A DNA stretch of 64,000 bases from Methylosinus sp. H3A (GCF_015709455.1 NZ_JADNQW010000005.1:2472501-2536500); one strand, 5' to 3'. Positions 6,907 to 16,069 are shown, counted from the first letter of the stretch. Notes: generated from the sequence alone by a model not told the origin. A program made the numbers and translations.

Positions 6907-9900
6907 ATGGCCACACTCTTATTGCAGACGGCCGGCGCGGCGATCGCGCCAGTTGGTTCGATTCTCGGCAATGTCCTCGCCGGCGTCGGCGGGGTTCTGG
7001 TGGACGCTGCATTGCAGCCGCGGGCGGCCACGCGGTACGAAGTCGGGCCGCGCTTGAAGGCGATGGACGGCGTGGCCTCGACCGAGGGCGCGGCGATTCC
7101 GCGCGTCTACGGCCGGGTGCGCATCGGCGGGCAGATGATCTGGGCGACGCGTTTTCTCGAGCAGGCGAATGTCTCGCTGGACGGCGGATCCGGCAATCGC
7201 GGCAAGGGCGGCGGTGGATCGTCTCAGACCGTCAATGTCACTTATTCCTATTACGCCAATTTTGCGATCGGTCTCTGCGAGGGGCCGATCGCTTTCGTGC
7301 GGCGCATTTTCGCGGATGGCAATGAGCTCGATATGACGAGCCTGCCGATCCGCATCTACAATGGCGATGAAGAGCAGCTTCCAGATCCGTTGATCGTCGC
7401 CAAGGAAGGCGCTGAGAATGCGCCGGCCTATCGTGGGCTCGCCTATATCGTGTTCGAGCAATTGGCGCTCGCCTCTTTCGGCAATCGCATTCCGCAATTC
7501 ACCTTCGAGGTCACCCGGCCGGTCGCCGGCCTCGGCGAGATGATTCGCGCGATCGATGTCATTCCCGGCGCCACCGAGGCGGGCTATCAGCCGTCGCTGC
7601 AATTGAACTTTTTTTCGCCCGGCGCGACCAGTGCGGAAAATCGGCATCAGTCGACGGCGGCGAGCGACTGGACCGCGTCGATCGACGCGCTGCAGGCGCT
7701 CTGTCCAAACCTCGAGAGCGTCGCGCTCGTCGTGTCGTGGTTCGGCGACGATTTGCGCGCGGGTCATTGCAGCATTGCGCCGCGTGTCGACGCGACCTTC
7801 AAGACGATCGGCGAATTCGACTATGTGTATGGTCCCTATTGGCCCGCGGATTGGTCGGTCGCGGGGCTGAACCGCGCTTCCGCACGGCTCGTCTCTCAGC
7901 TCGATGGACGAGCCGCCTTCGGCGGCACGCCGAGCGATGCTTCTGTGCGCGCGGCGATCGCGGATCTGAGAGCGCGTGGGCTTTCGGTCGTGTTCTATCC
8001 TTTCGTGATGATGGATGTGCCGCCGGACAATATTTTGCCGGACCCCCGCACCGGCGCGGCCGGGCAGCCGGCGTTTCCCTGGCGTGGTCGCATCACTTGC
8101 GATCCGGCGCCGGGACGCGCCGGCGCTGTGGATGGAACCAGCGAAGCGGCGACGCAAGTCGCGGCATTTTTCGCGCAATATCGTAGCTTTATTTTGCATT
8201 ACGCCGAGCTTTGCGAGGAGGCGGGTGGCGTCGACGCGTTTCTGATCGGCTCGGAGCTGGTCGCGCTGACGCGCATTCGCTCGGCTGTGGGAGTCTTTCC
8301 TGCGGTCGCCGCGCTGGAAGCGCTCGCCGTCGATGTGAAGAGCGTTGTTCGCAGCGGCGTGAAGATCGGTTACGCCGCCGATTGGACAGAATATGGCGGG
8401 CAGGTTCTGGAGGAGGGCGAGGTTCGTTTTCCGCTCGACCGGCTCTGGGCGTCGACGGCGATCGATTTCGTCGGGATCGACATTTATTGGCCGCTCTCGG
8501 ATTGGCGTGATGGGGTCGATCATCTCGACGCTCAAATCGCGGCGAGCGTCTATGAGATCGATTATCTCGGCGCGCGCGTCGCCTCTGGCGAGGGATATGA
8601 CTGGTTTTACGCGAGCGAGGCGGATCGGCAGTCGCAAACGCGCGCGCCGATCGCGGATGCGCTCGGCAAGCCATGGATGTTCCGCGTCAAGGATCTCGTG
8701 GCCTGGTGGTCAAACGCGCATCATGAGCGTGTCGGCGGCGCAGAGCTGAGCGCGGCGACGGGCTGGACGCCGCAGAGCAAACCGATCTGGATCGTCGAGA
8801 CGGGATGTCCGGCCGTCGATCGCGGCGCCAATGGGCCAAATGTGTTTCCAGACGCGCATTCGTCGGAAGGCGGCTTTCCTTATTTCTCGCGCGGCGGACG
8901 GGATGATTTGATGCAGGCGCGCGTTCTCGAAGCGATGATCGCGCATTTCGATCCGACGAGTCCCGGCGGTGACGCGCGCAATCCGCTCTCGCCGATTTAT
9001 GGCGGGCGCATGGTCGACTCGGATCGCGTCCATGTCTGGTGCTGGGATGCGCGGCCGTTTCCCGCCTTTCCGGGCTGCTCGGATGTTTGGGCCGACGCGG
9101 CGAATTGGGAGACGGGACATTGGTTGAATGGAAGGCTAGAAGGCGCGCCGCTCGATCGGCTCGTTTCTGAGCTCGCATCGACGATCGAGACGGGGGACTT
9201 GCGCGTCGAGCGGCCGGCGATTCACGGCTTTGTCGACGGCTATGTTCTAGATGCGGCGATGTCGCCGCGCGAGGCGATCGAGCCGCTCGCTTCGTTGTTC
9301 GGCTTCGAGCCCATCGTCTCCGGCGGAGCGCTGCGCTTCGTCTCTCATGCGGCGAAGATCGTGCGCGAGATCGGAGACGGCGATCTCGTTCCGAACCAGG
9401 ACGGCACTCTCGTCGAGCTGCGGCGCGCGCAGGAGAGCGAGTTGCCGCATGAGATTGCGCTGTCCTTCGGTGATTCGGAGTTCGACTATCGCACGGGCCG
9501 CGTGTTGTCGCGGCGGCTCGAGGGCTATTCGTCGCGACGCAGCGAGGCGCAGACCGCGGTGATGATCGGTCGGGCCAATGCGCAGCGATTGGCCGACATT
9601 TGGTTGCAGGATATTTGGGCTGGCCGCGAGACAGCCCGATTTTCGGTGCGGCCTGGACTCGTGATGTTGGAGCCGGGCGATGTGGTGTCGCTCGCGAGCG
9701 CTCCCGGCCGTCTTTTGCAGGTCACGCAGATCACCGATGGCGCGGCGCGAGCGATCGAGGCGCGCGCTGTCGATCCGAGCGTCTACGATGTTTGCGCGCA
9801 TGCGGTCGCGCGGCGGATTCTCGCGCCTCCGGGCGTGATCGGGCCTCCGCGTATCCTCGTTCTCGATCTTGCGATCGCGAAAGATGGAGAGATGGCGCTG

Positions 9901-10773
9901 TCGCATGTAGCGGCTTTCGCCGACCCCTGGCCGGGCGCGCTCGCGATCTGGCGCAAGATCGGCTCGTCCTTCGAGTCGATCGGGCTGATCGAGAAGCGCG
10001 CGACGATCGGCGAGACGCTGGATGCGCTCGCGCCCGGACCGCTTGGATGTTTCGACCATGGCGCCAGCGTCACGGTGAAGCTCGCCTCGGGCGCGCTCGC
10101 CTCGGTGGACGACGGCAGCGCTTTCGCGCTGCGCTCGGCGATGGCGATCCGCGGCGCCGACGGCGCTTGGGAGATATTCGCTTTCACGCGCGCGGAGCTC
10201 GTCGCGGCCGATACTTATCGATTGTCGCGATTGCTGCGCGGGATCGGGGGGGAAGATTCGCTCGCGTCACGGAGCGTGGCGGCGGGGGCGACGGTGGTTC
10301 TGCTCGACGATGCGATCGTCCCGCTCGCAGTGGATGTCGCAGAGATCGATTCGGCGCGGGTCTATCGAATCGGACCCGCGGACCGCGATCATGGCGATCC
10401 GACCTTTGTCGAGCTCGACGTCGCGGCGACGCGCAAATCCTTGGCTCCCTATTCGCCGACTCATGCACAGGCGTGGCGAACCACGGAGGGCGTGGAAATC
10501 TCGTTCACGCGGCGCGGACGAATCGACGCCGACGCATGGGAGCCCTTCGACATTCCGCTCGGCGAGGAGAGCGAAGCCTTTGACATCGTCGTCGCGCTTC
10601 CGGGGGGCGGCGAGCGCGTGCTGAGCTCTGCGACCGATTCCGTCGTCTATGCGGCGAGCGACGAGCTCGCCGATTTCGGAGCGCCGCAGACGAGCTTCGC
10701 ATTGTCGATATTTCAAATCGGCGCGCGTGTCGGTCGGGGTTTTCCGCTCGTCGCGACGCTGTTCATCGAGTGA
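6907..10773 (+). CDS. Host-specificity megatron protein with GH-TIM-barrel, GTA g15-like
   Basis: This 1288-residue protein is the tail-tip megatron. It starts with a glycine/alanine-rich hydrophobic segment and a conserved block RLKAMDGVASTEGAAIPRVYGRVRIGG-like, followed by NVTYSYYANFAIGLCEGPIAFVRRI. A glycosidase-like TIM barrel occupies about residues 430-740, with YAADWTEYGG, DFVGIDIYWPLSDWRDG and KPIWIVETGCPAVDRGANGPN. The C-terminal third holds the tail-fold domains, with FSVRPGLVMLEPGDVVSL. It closes the tail channel and contacts the recipient surface. The gene is intact, with no frameshift seen. Confidence 0.93.
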   Translation: MATLLLQTAGAAIAPVGSILGNVLAGVGGVLVDAALQPRAATRYEVGPRLKAMDGVASTEGAAIPRVYGRVRIGGQMIWATRFLEQANVSLDGGSGNRGKGGGGSSQTVNVTYSYYANFAIGLCEGPIAFVRRIFADGNELDMTSLPIRIYNGDEEQLPDPLIVAKEGAENAPAYRGLAYIVFEQLALASFGNRIPQFTFEVTRPVAGLGEMIRAIDVIPGATEAGYQPSLQLNFFSPGATSAENRHQSTAASDWTASIDALQALCPNLESVALVVSWFGDDLRAGHCSIAPRVDATFKTIGEFDYVYGPYWPADWSVAGLNRASARLVSQLDGRAAFGGTPSDASVRAAIADLRARGLSVVFYPFVMMDVPPDNILPDPRTGAAGQPAFPWRGRITCDPAPGRAGAVDGTSEAATQVAAFFAQYRSFILHYAELCEEAGGVDAFLIGSELVALTRIRSAVGVFPAVAALEALAVDVKSVVRSGVKIGYAADWTEYGGQVLEEGEVRFPLDRLWASTAIDFVGIDIYWPLSDWRDGVDHLDAQIAASVYEIDYLGARVASGEGYDWFYASEADRQSQTRAPIADALGKPWMFRVKDLVAWWSNAHHERVGGAELSAATGWTPQSKPIWIVETGCPAVDRGANGPNVFPDAHSSEGGFPYFSRGGRDDLMQARVLEAMIAHFDPTSPGGDARNPLSPIYGGRMVDSDRVHVWCWDARPFPAFPGCSDVWADAANWETGHWLNGRLEGAPLDRLVSELASTIETGDLRVERPAIHGFVDGYVLDAAMSPREAIEPLASLFGFEPIVSGGALRFVSHAAKIVREIGDGDLVPNQDGTLVELRRAQESELPHEIALSFGDSEFDYRTGRVLSRRLEGYSSRRSEAQTAVMIGRANAQRLADIWLQDIWAGRETARFSVRPGLVMLEPGDVVSLASAPGRLLQVTQITDGAARAIEARAVDPSVYDVCAHAVARRILAPPGVIGPPRILVLDLAIAKDGEMALSHVAAFADPWPGALAIWRKIGSSFESIGLIEKRATIGETLDALAPGPLGCFDHGASVTVKLASGALASVDDGSAFALRSAMAIRGADGAWEIFAFTRAELVAADTYRLSRLLRGIGGEDSLASRSVAAGATVVLLDDAIVPLAVDVAEIDSARVYRIGPADRDHGDPTFVELDVAATRKSLAPYSPTHAQAWRTTEGVEISFTRRGRIDADAWEPFDIPLGEESEAFDIVVALPGGGERVLSSATDSVVYAASDELADFGAPQTSFALSIFQIGARVGRGFPLVATLFIE

Positions 10774-10779
10774 GCCTCC

Positions 10780-12219
10780 ATGACAGAAACGATTCATCTC
10801 GCTCTGCCCCGCATTGACGCGGCGCAGGCGCAAAAGCATGTGACTCACAATGAGGCGCTGGCGCTCCTCGACGCGATGACGCAACTCGCCGTCATCGAGA
10901 AGCGGACTTTCCCTCCGACCGCGCCTGCCGAAGGGGATCGATATCTCGTCATCGCCACGGCGACCGGGGCTTTCGCCGGGAAGGAGCAGAACGTCGCCGT
11001 TCGTCTCGCCGGCGGCTGGGTTTTCCTCACGCCGAAAGCGGGATGGCTCGCCTATGTGGAGGCCGAGCAGACGACGTTGCTCTACGACGGTTCGGCTTGG
11101 GTGGATGCGGGGCTCGCTCTGCGCGAGCTCCAGACTCTGGCGCTGCTAGGCCTAGGCGCAACAGCGGACTCGGCCAATCCGCTCTCTGTGAAAGCCAATG
11201 CTGTTTTATTCGCGGCGCGGACGATCGCGGAGGGCGGCGCCGGCGACTTGCGCGTCAAGCTCGTGAAAGAGGCGGCGGGCCATACGGTCTCGCAGCTCTA
11301 TCAATCCAACTGGTCCGGCCGCGCGGAGACGGGGCTGATCGGCGACGATGATTTCCATGTGAAGGTCTCCGCCGATGGAACGACATGGCGGGAGGCGCTC
11401 ATCGTCGACCGAGCGACCGGCCGGGTGGCGTTTCCGAGCGGAACGGGCGACGGCGCGCCCGCCGCCTTTCGCAATCGCCTGCGCAACGTCGCATTCGCGG
11501 TCAACCAGCGCGCCGTCTCGGGGACGGTGACGCTCGCGGCCGGACAATATGGCCATGACGGCGTCAAGGCAGGGGCCGCGGGGGCGAGCTATACATTTTC
11601 GGTGAGCGAGATCGATACGACTCTTTCGGTCACTGCCGGTTCGTTGATCCTGCCGATCGAAGCCGTTCTGATCGAAGGCGGAGCCTATGCGCTGGCGCAT
11701 GACGGAACGGCGCAGGCGCGTGTCTGGCAGGGAACGGGCTATGCGGGTTTGGGCGCTTATGCGCCGGCCACGCGAAGCGCGCCGCTCGTCGTCGCGGGGC
11801 TGACGACGGGCGCGCAGACCAATGTCGAATTTTCCGCGGGGACAATTCTGCGACCGCAATTCGAACCGGGCGGCTATGCGACGGGGTTCGAGCGACGGCC
11901 GCCGGGCGTCGAGTCGGCGGTGTGCCAGCGCTATTACCAGCCGATCATCGGCTGGTGCGGCGGATGGCAGGTTTCCAGCACGCAACTCTCTGTCGCAGGC
12001 GCCTTCGCCGTTCCGATGAGAGCGGCGCCCACAGTGATGATCACGACGTCCGCGACGATAATCGTGCAGTTCGGTTGGTCGTTTCAGACCGCATTGGCGA
12101 TCACGGCGGCGGGGGTGAACGGTAGCGGCGGGTATCTCGATATAACGACGACGACAGCGAGCATGGGGAGCCTCGGTTCGATCCGTGATTTGGGCATATT
12201 CGCTTCCGCGGAGATTTGA
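10780..12219 (+). CDS. DUF2793 tail-fibre protein
   Basis: A 479-residue protein opening with a DUF2793 domain: LPRIDAAQAQKHVTHNEALALLDAM, then EGDRYLVIA and GAFAGKEQNVAVRLAGGWVFLTPK (residues 1-100). The middle resembles phage fibre shafts, and the C-terminus includes RPQFEPGGYATGFERRPPGVE then CQRYYQP. DUF2793 proteins serve as receptor-binding fibres in alphaproteobacterial phages and GTAs. It lies six bases after the megatron gene. The C-terminal 90 residues are the likely receptor-binding tip and the part expected to vary between strains. Confidence 0.8.
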   Translation: MTETIHLALPRIDAAQAQKHVTHNEALALLDAMTQLAVIEKRTFPPTAPAEGDRYLVIATATGAFAGKEQNVAVRLAGGWVFLTPKAGWLAYVEAEQTTLLYDGSAWVDAGLALRELQTLALLGLGATADSANPLSVKANAVLFAARTIAEGGAGDLRVKLVKEAAGHTVSQLYQSNWSGRAETGLIGDDDFHVKVSADGTTWREALIVDRATGRVAFPSGTGDGAPAAFRNRLRNVAFAVNQRAVSGTVTLAAGQYGHDGVKAGAAGASYTFSVSEIDTTLSVTAGSLILPIEAVLIEGGAYALAHDGTAQARVWQGTGYAGLGAYAPATRSAPLVVAGLTTGAQTNVEFSAGTILRPQFEPGGYATGFERRPPGVESAVCQRYYQPIIGWCGGWQVSSTQLSVAGAFAVPMRAAPTVMITTSATIIVQFGWSFQTALAITAAGVNGSGGYLDITTTTASMGSLGSIRDLGIFASAEI

Positions 12220-12222
12220 GAC

Positions 12223-12747
12223 ATGAGCTATTCGATCATCTCCGATGTTTCTGGATCGCCGCTCGCGCGCGTCGTTCGGCGCATCGCCGATGGGGCTGTC
12301 GTGCCCATCGACGCCGACAGCGTCGACAGCGCCGCCTATCGCCAATGGCTCGCCGACGGCAATGTGCCGACGCCCCTCGCGACGCCGACGCTCGCGGAGG
12401 CGAAGATAAAAAAGCTCGCGGCGCTCGCCGAACGTCGTTGGCGCGCCGAAACGGTGGGGACGATGGCGAGCGGCATGAACCTGCCGACCGACGAGAAAAC
12501 GCAGGCGAAGCTGACTGCGGCTGTGGTGGCCAGCGTGCTGGACAATGATTATGCGGTGAATTGGAAGCTGGCGGACGGTAATTTCGTCTTGCTCGACCAT
12601 GCGACTCTCGTCGCCGTCGCGCAGGGCGTGCGCGCTCATGTGCAATCTTGCTTCGATCGCGAGGCGCAGCTCGTCACGGCGATCGGCGCGGCGTCCGACG
12701 TCGCCGCGCTCGCGGCGATCGAAATAGAGACGGGATGGCCCGTCTGA
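12223..12747 (+). CDS. DUF4376-type phage protein, possible fibre accessory
   Basis: A 174-residue protein with SVDSAAYRQWLADGNVPTPLATPTLAEAK followed by a DUF4376-like helical domain (KLAALAERRWRAETVGTMASG and QAVVASVLDNDYAVNWKLADGNFVLLD-like segments). Such proteins follow tail fibres in many phages of alphaproteobacteria. A role as a fibre cap or assembly factor is inferred from position only. It starts three bases after the tail fibre stop. Confidence 0.65.
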   Translation: MSYSIISDVSGSPLARVVRRIADGAVVPIDADSVDSAAYRQWLADGNVPTPLATPTLAEAKIKKLAALAERRWRAETVGTMASGMNLPTDEKTQAKLTAAVVASVLDNDYAVNWKLADGNFVLLDHATLVAVAQGVRAHVQSCFDREAQLVTAIGAASDVAALAAIEIETGWPV

Positions 12748-12793
12748 CGCCGCATTTTGTTCGCGGCGCTTCTCTACTGAAAGGACATTCGTC

Positions 12794-13252
12794 ATGATCG
12801 ATACGAAGGTCGCGGCGCGTCGCGCGCCGCGCGGAGGTTTTGCTTTGGAGGAAAGCTCGGAGGCGAAGCTCTCAGGCGTCCATCCCGATCTCGCGCGCGT
12901 GGTGCGCGCCGCCTCGGCGCGCTGCGAGCAGACATTCGTCGTGTTCGAAGGCGTGCGTTCGATCGCGCGTGAACGCGCGCTGATCGCGCGCGGAGTGTCG
13001 GCGCTGAAGAATCCGTTCCGCTGTCGCCATGTGCCGACGCTGGATCCGAAATATGGGCTGGTGGGACATGCGGTCGATCTCGTTCCGCTCGTCGACGGCC
13101 GCCCGCAATGGTCGTGGCCGCATATCTATCCGATCGCGCGCGCGATGAAGGCGGCCGCGCAGGCCGAGCATGTGACGATCGAATGGGGCGGCGATTGGCG
13201 CATGTTGCGCGACGGTCCGCATTATCAGCTTCCCTTCGCGCTCTATCCGTGA
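12794..13252 (+). CDS. M15-family endolysin (D-Ala/L-Ala peptidase)
   Basis: A 152-residue zinc peptidase of the M15C type used by phages as endolysin. The zinc-site motifs are GLVGHAVDLVPLV (His and Asp) and the C-terminal WGGDWRMLRDGPHYQL (His). The segment FEGVRSIARERALIARGVSALKNPFRCRH is the usual N-terminal part of the fold. No signal peptide is visible, so release would need a holin, and the next gene is a candidate. GAAAGGAC precedes ATG 12794. Confidence 0.87.
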   Translation: MIDTKVAARRAPRGGFALEESSEAKLSGVHPDLARVVRAASARCEQTFVVFEGVRSIARERALIARGVSALKNPFRCRHVPTLDPKYGLVGHAVDLVPLVDGRPQWSWPHIYPIARAMKAAAQAEHVTIEWGGDWRMLRDGPHYQLPFALYP

Positions 13253-13326
13253 CCGCGGCGCGGGTTCTCGCCGCGCGTCAAATTCCGCGCCGGGCGGTCT
13301 CCCGGCCAAACGAAAGGACGAAACAC

Positions 13327-13524
13327 ATGGGTCTTTCGCTTTCTTCCGCTTATGGCTGGCTGCTCGCTCGGGCCGAGGAGCCCTCGACCTGGGCCGGGAC
13401 CGGCGTGCTGGCGGCGATCGTGCATTCGATCGCGCCCGGCGCGCTCGGCGATGGCGTGCTCGCGGCAGGGGCCGCGCTCGGCGGCCTGATCGCGGTCGTC
13501 GCGCCCGAGAAGAAGCTGGGCTGA
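13327..13524 (+). CDS. Small holin-like membrane protein
   Basis: A 65-residue protein with one or two hydrophobic helices (GTGVLAAIVHSIAPGALGDGVLAAGAALGGLIAVVA) and a short charged tail APEKKLG. The size, charge pattern and position right after an endolysin fit a class II or III holin. GAAAGGACGAAACAC precedes ATG 13327, which I prefer over upstream in-frame starts that run back through the endolysin gene. Function is inferred from context. Confidence 0.6.
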   Translation: MGLSLSSAYGWLLARAEEPSTWAGTGVLAAIVHSIAPGALGDGVLAAGAALGGLIAVVAPEKKLG

Positions 13525-13532
13525 GGCCTTTC

Positions 13533-13563
13533 GGGCGGCGTCGGAGGGGCTTCGACGCCGCCC
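13533..13563 (+). terminator. Stem-loop at the end of the GTA cluster
   Basis: A perfect 10-base inverted repeat (GGGCGGCGTC / GACGCCGCCC) with an 11-base loop lies nine bases after the holin-like gene stop. No U-run follows, so it may stabilise the 3' end rather than terminate by itself. Confidence 0.4.
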
Positions 13564-13575
13564 GCCTGTCCACAG

Positions 13576-13606
13576 GCGTTCGCATATCGCGTTCACTCGG
13601 CGTTCA
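13576..13606 (+). promoter_or_regulatory. Direct repeats GCGTTC(A), possible OmpR/PhoP-type operator
   Basis: GCGTTC occurs at 13576, 13589 and 13600; the last two are extended to GCGTTCA and are 11 bases apart. PhoP/OmpR-family regulators bind direct repeats with an 11-base period. The site is about 40 bases upstream of the small periplasmic gene that precedes a PhoP-like regulator, so autoregulation is a reasonable guess. Confidence 0.35.
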
Positions 13607-13644
13607 GCAGGCCCGTCGCATAGATTTTGCGGGGAAAAGCGAGA

Positions 13645-13971
13645 ATGCGTCCGACTGTATCGAAAATATTGGCGCTGCTGGTCGCCATTCCGTCATCCGC
13701 GCTCGCCTGGGCCGCGGATCGGCCGGCCCTGCAGTGCCTGCCGATCGCCGAGACCCGGCAGCTCATCGCGGACCGGCGGCTCGGCGATCCTTTCGCGCTC
13801 ATGCAGGCTGCGAGCCTCGCCGCCCATGCCGAGCCCATCAACGCCAGGCTATGCCGCGACAATGACGATCTCGTCTATGAGATCAGCCTGCTGCGCCGCG
13901 ACGGGCGGGTGGTGCGGATTTATCTCGACGCCGCGACCGGCCAGCCCCATGCTGGCCATAAAGAACGTTGA
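13645..13971 (+). CDS. PepSY-like periplasmic protein, FeuN-like position
   Basis: A 108-residue protein with a signal peptide (KILALLVAIPSSALAWAAD) and a C-terminal PepSY-like strand-helix pattern, YEISLLRRDGRVVRIYLDAATG. It has two cysteines that could pair (LQCLPIAE and ARLCRDN). It lies directly before a PhoP/PhoQ-type pair. In Sinorhizobium the small periplasmic protein FeuN is encoded upstream of feuPQ and inhibits that system, so a similar role is likely but inferred. ATG 13645 is used; TTG 13627 is in frame upstream. Confidence 0.65.
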   Translation: MRPTVSKILALLVAIPSSALAWAADRPALQCLPIAETRQLIADRRLGDPFALMQAASLAAHAEPINARLCRDNDDLVYEISLLRRDGRVVRIYLDAATGQPHAGHKER

Positions 13972-14005
13972 AAAGCGATTCGCTCGGGGAGAAGGGGATT
14001 ACGGC

Positions 14006-14680
14006 GTGCGGCTTCTGGTCGTGGAGGACGACAGGGATTTGAACCGGCAGCTCGTCTCTGCGCTGGAGCAGGCGGGCTATGCGGTCGATCGCGCCTTCGA
14101 TGGCGAAGAGGGGCATTTCCTCGGCGAGACCGAACCCTATGACGCCGTCGTGCTCGACATCGGCCTGCCGAAGAAGGACGGCGTCACCGTGCTCGAGGAG
14201 TGGCGCGCCGCCGGGCGGATCATGCCCGTGCTGATTCTCACCGCCCGCGACCGCTGGAGCGACAAGGTGCAGGGCTTCGACGCCGGCGCCGATGATTATG
14301 TCGCCAAGCCCTTCCATATGGAGGAGCTGCTCGCGAGGCTGCGCGCTCTGCTGCGCCGCGCGGCCGGCCATGCGACGAGCGAGATCGTCTGCGGCCCCGT
14401 GCGGCTCGACACCAAGGCGGGACGCGTCGTCGTCGACGGCGCCGCGGTGAAGCTCACTTCTCACGAATATCGGCTGCTCGCCTATCTGATGCATCATTCC
14501 GGGCGCGTCGTGTCGCGCGGCGAGATCGTCGAGCATCTCTACGATCAGGACTTCGACCGCGACTCCAATACGATCGAGGTGTTCGTCGGACGGTTGCGCA
14601 AGAAGCTCGGCGTCGATCTCATCCAGACGGTGCGCGGGCTCGGCTATATTGCGGCGCCGCCGGAACCGGCCAAGCGCTGA
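14006..14680 (+). CDS. feuP: OmpR/PhoP-family response regulator, FeuP-like
   Basis: A 224-residue response regulator. The receiver domain (1-115) has the acidic pair VVEDD, the phosphoacceptor Asp in DAVVLDIGLPKKDG, and the conserved Lys in DDYVAKPF. The winged-helix effector domain (125-220) has LTSHEYRLLAYLMHHSGRVVSR and FVGRLRKKLG near the recognition helix. The sequence reads like rhizobial FeuP, an essential or osmotic-stress regulator; the symbol is given on that resemblance. GTG 14006 follows a purine-rich GGGGAGAAGGGG. The sensor kinase starts six bases after its stop. Confidence 0.8.
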   Translation: MRLLVVEDDRDLNRQLVSALEQAGYAVDRAFDGEEGHFLGETEPYDAVVLDIGLPKKDGVTVLEEWRAAGRIMPVLILTARDRWSDKVQGFDAGADDYVAKPFHMEELLARLRALLRRAAGHATSEIVCGPVRLDTKAGRVVVDGAAVKLTSHEYRLLAYLMHHSGRVVSRGEIVEHLYDQDFDRDSNTIEVFVGRLRKKLGVDLIQTVRGLGYIAAPPEPAKR

Positions 14681-14686
14681 AGCGCG

Positions 14687-16069
14687 ATGCGGCGATTGGG
14701 CTTTCCGGGGCGATCGATCGCGGCGCGGCTGTTCTTCGCCGCCGCGGCGCTGAGTTCCGTCGTGTTGATGATCGCCGGCCTCGCCCTCACCGAATATTAT
14801 CGTCGCACGGCGGAGGAAGTGTTCGAGCAGCGGCTCGGCGTCTATCTGCGCGCCATCGTCGCCGATGTTTCCGAATCGGGCGAGGACGGGCGCAGCGGGC
14901 CGGGCCAGCTCGGCGATCCGCAATTCGAGCTGGCGCGATCCGGCTGGTATTGGCAGATCACCCGTCTCGACGGTGAGGCGCATGAGATAAAGGCCTCGCG
15001 CTCGCTGTTCGCGGCGCGTCTGCCCAAGCTTTCGGATTTGCATGTGCCGGCGGAGACCGGGGGCGTGCGGCGCGGCGTCGCGCTGGGGCCGGACGGGCGC
15101 TTGCTGCGCATCGTCGAGCGCGTCATCGATGTCGGCGACATCGGCGTCTATCTGGTGCAGGTCGCCGCGACGACGGAGGAGACGGAGCATCAGATCGCGC
15201 GATTTCGCTGGTCGCTGATGGTGGCCTTCTCGCTGCTCGCCATAGCGCTCGCGCTCGCCACCGCCGTGCAGGTGAGCGTCGGCCTGCGTCCCCTGAAGTT
15301 GCTGCAGCGGGAATTGTCGCTCATTCGCCGCGGCGAGCGCGGGCGCATAGAAAGCGCCTATCCGACCGAGGTGGCGCCGCTGGCCGATGAGCTCAATCTG
15401 ATGATCTCCGCCAATCGCGACATTGTGGAACGCTCGCGCACGCAGGTCGGCAATCTCGCTCATGCGTTGAAGACGCCGCTCAGCGTCATCGTCAATGAGG
15501 CGGACGCCGCGCCCTCGCCGCTCGCCGCAAAGGTGAGCGAGCAGGCGACGCTGATGCGCGATCAGATATCCTTCTATCTCGAGCGGGCGCGGGCGGCGGC
15601 GCGCGCCGGCGCGATCGGCGCCACGACGGAGGTCGCGCCCGTGGTGGCGGCGCTGCTGCGCACTTTCGGCAAAATCTATGGTGAGCGCGGCGTCGCTTTC
15701 TCCGGCGAGGCGGCGCCGGAGCTGCGTTTTCTCGGCGAACGGCAGGATTTGGAGGAGATCGTCGGCAATCTGCTCGACAACGCCGGCAAATGGGCGGCGA
15801 GCGAGGTGCGCTTGTCCGTGTCGCTGGAGAATGCGGAGGCCGGGCGCAGCCGGCTCGTCTTCACGATAGACGACGATGGTCCGGGCCTCGCGCCGGAATT
15901 TCGCGCGCAGGCGACGCGGCGCGGCCAGCGGCTCGACGAGACGAAGCCGGGAACCGGGCTCGGCCTGTCGATCGTCGCGCATCTCGCGGCGGATTACGGA
16001 GGCGCGCTCGCGCTCGCCGACAGTCCGCTCGGAGGCCTCCGGGCGCAGGCGCGCCTGCCCGGCCTTTGA
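14687..16069 (+). CDS. feuQ: PhoQ/FeuQ-like sensor histidine kinase
   Basis: A 460-residue inner-membrane kinase. The first membrane helix is near residues 15-35, the periplasmic sensor spans roughly 36-165, and the second helix is WSLMVAFSLLAIALALATAVQVSV. A HAMP-like linker follows. The phosphoacceptor His is in GNLAHALKTPLSV, the N box in EEIVGNLLDNAGKWA, and the ATP lid glycines in DDDGPGL and GTGLGLSIV. The HALKTPL form of the H box is typical of PhoQ-type kinases. It forms an operon with the regulator and the upstream periplasmic protein. Confidence 0.85.
   Translation: MRRLGFPGRSIAARLFFAAAALSSVVLMIAGLALTEYYRRTAEEVFEQRLGVYLRAIVADVSESGEDGRSGPGQLGDPQFELARSGWYWQITRLDGEAHEIKASRSLFAARLPKLSDLHVPAETGGVRRGVALGPDGRLLRIVERVIDVGDIGVYLVQVAATTEETEHQIARFRWSLMVAFSLLAIALALATAVQVSVGLRPLKLLQRELSLIRRGERGRIESAYPTEVAPLADELNLMISANRDIVERSRTQVGNLAHALKTPLSVIVNEADAAPSPLAAKVSEQATLMRDQISFYLERARAAARAGAIGATTEVAPVVAALLRTFGKIYGERGVAFSGEAAPELRFLGERQDLEEIVGNLLDNAGKWAASEVRLSVSLENAEAGRSRLVFTIDDDGPGLAPEFRAQATRRGQRLDETKPGTGLGLSIVAHLAADYGGALALADSPLGGLRAQARLPGL

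Noticed and set aside
1..13563. An ordinary complete prophage
   Set aside because: No integrase, repressor or att repeats are visible, and the gene set and order match GTAs; the left part is outside the window, so this is not final.
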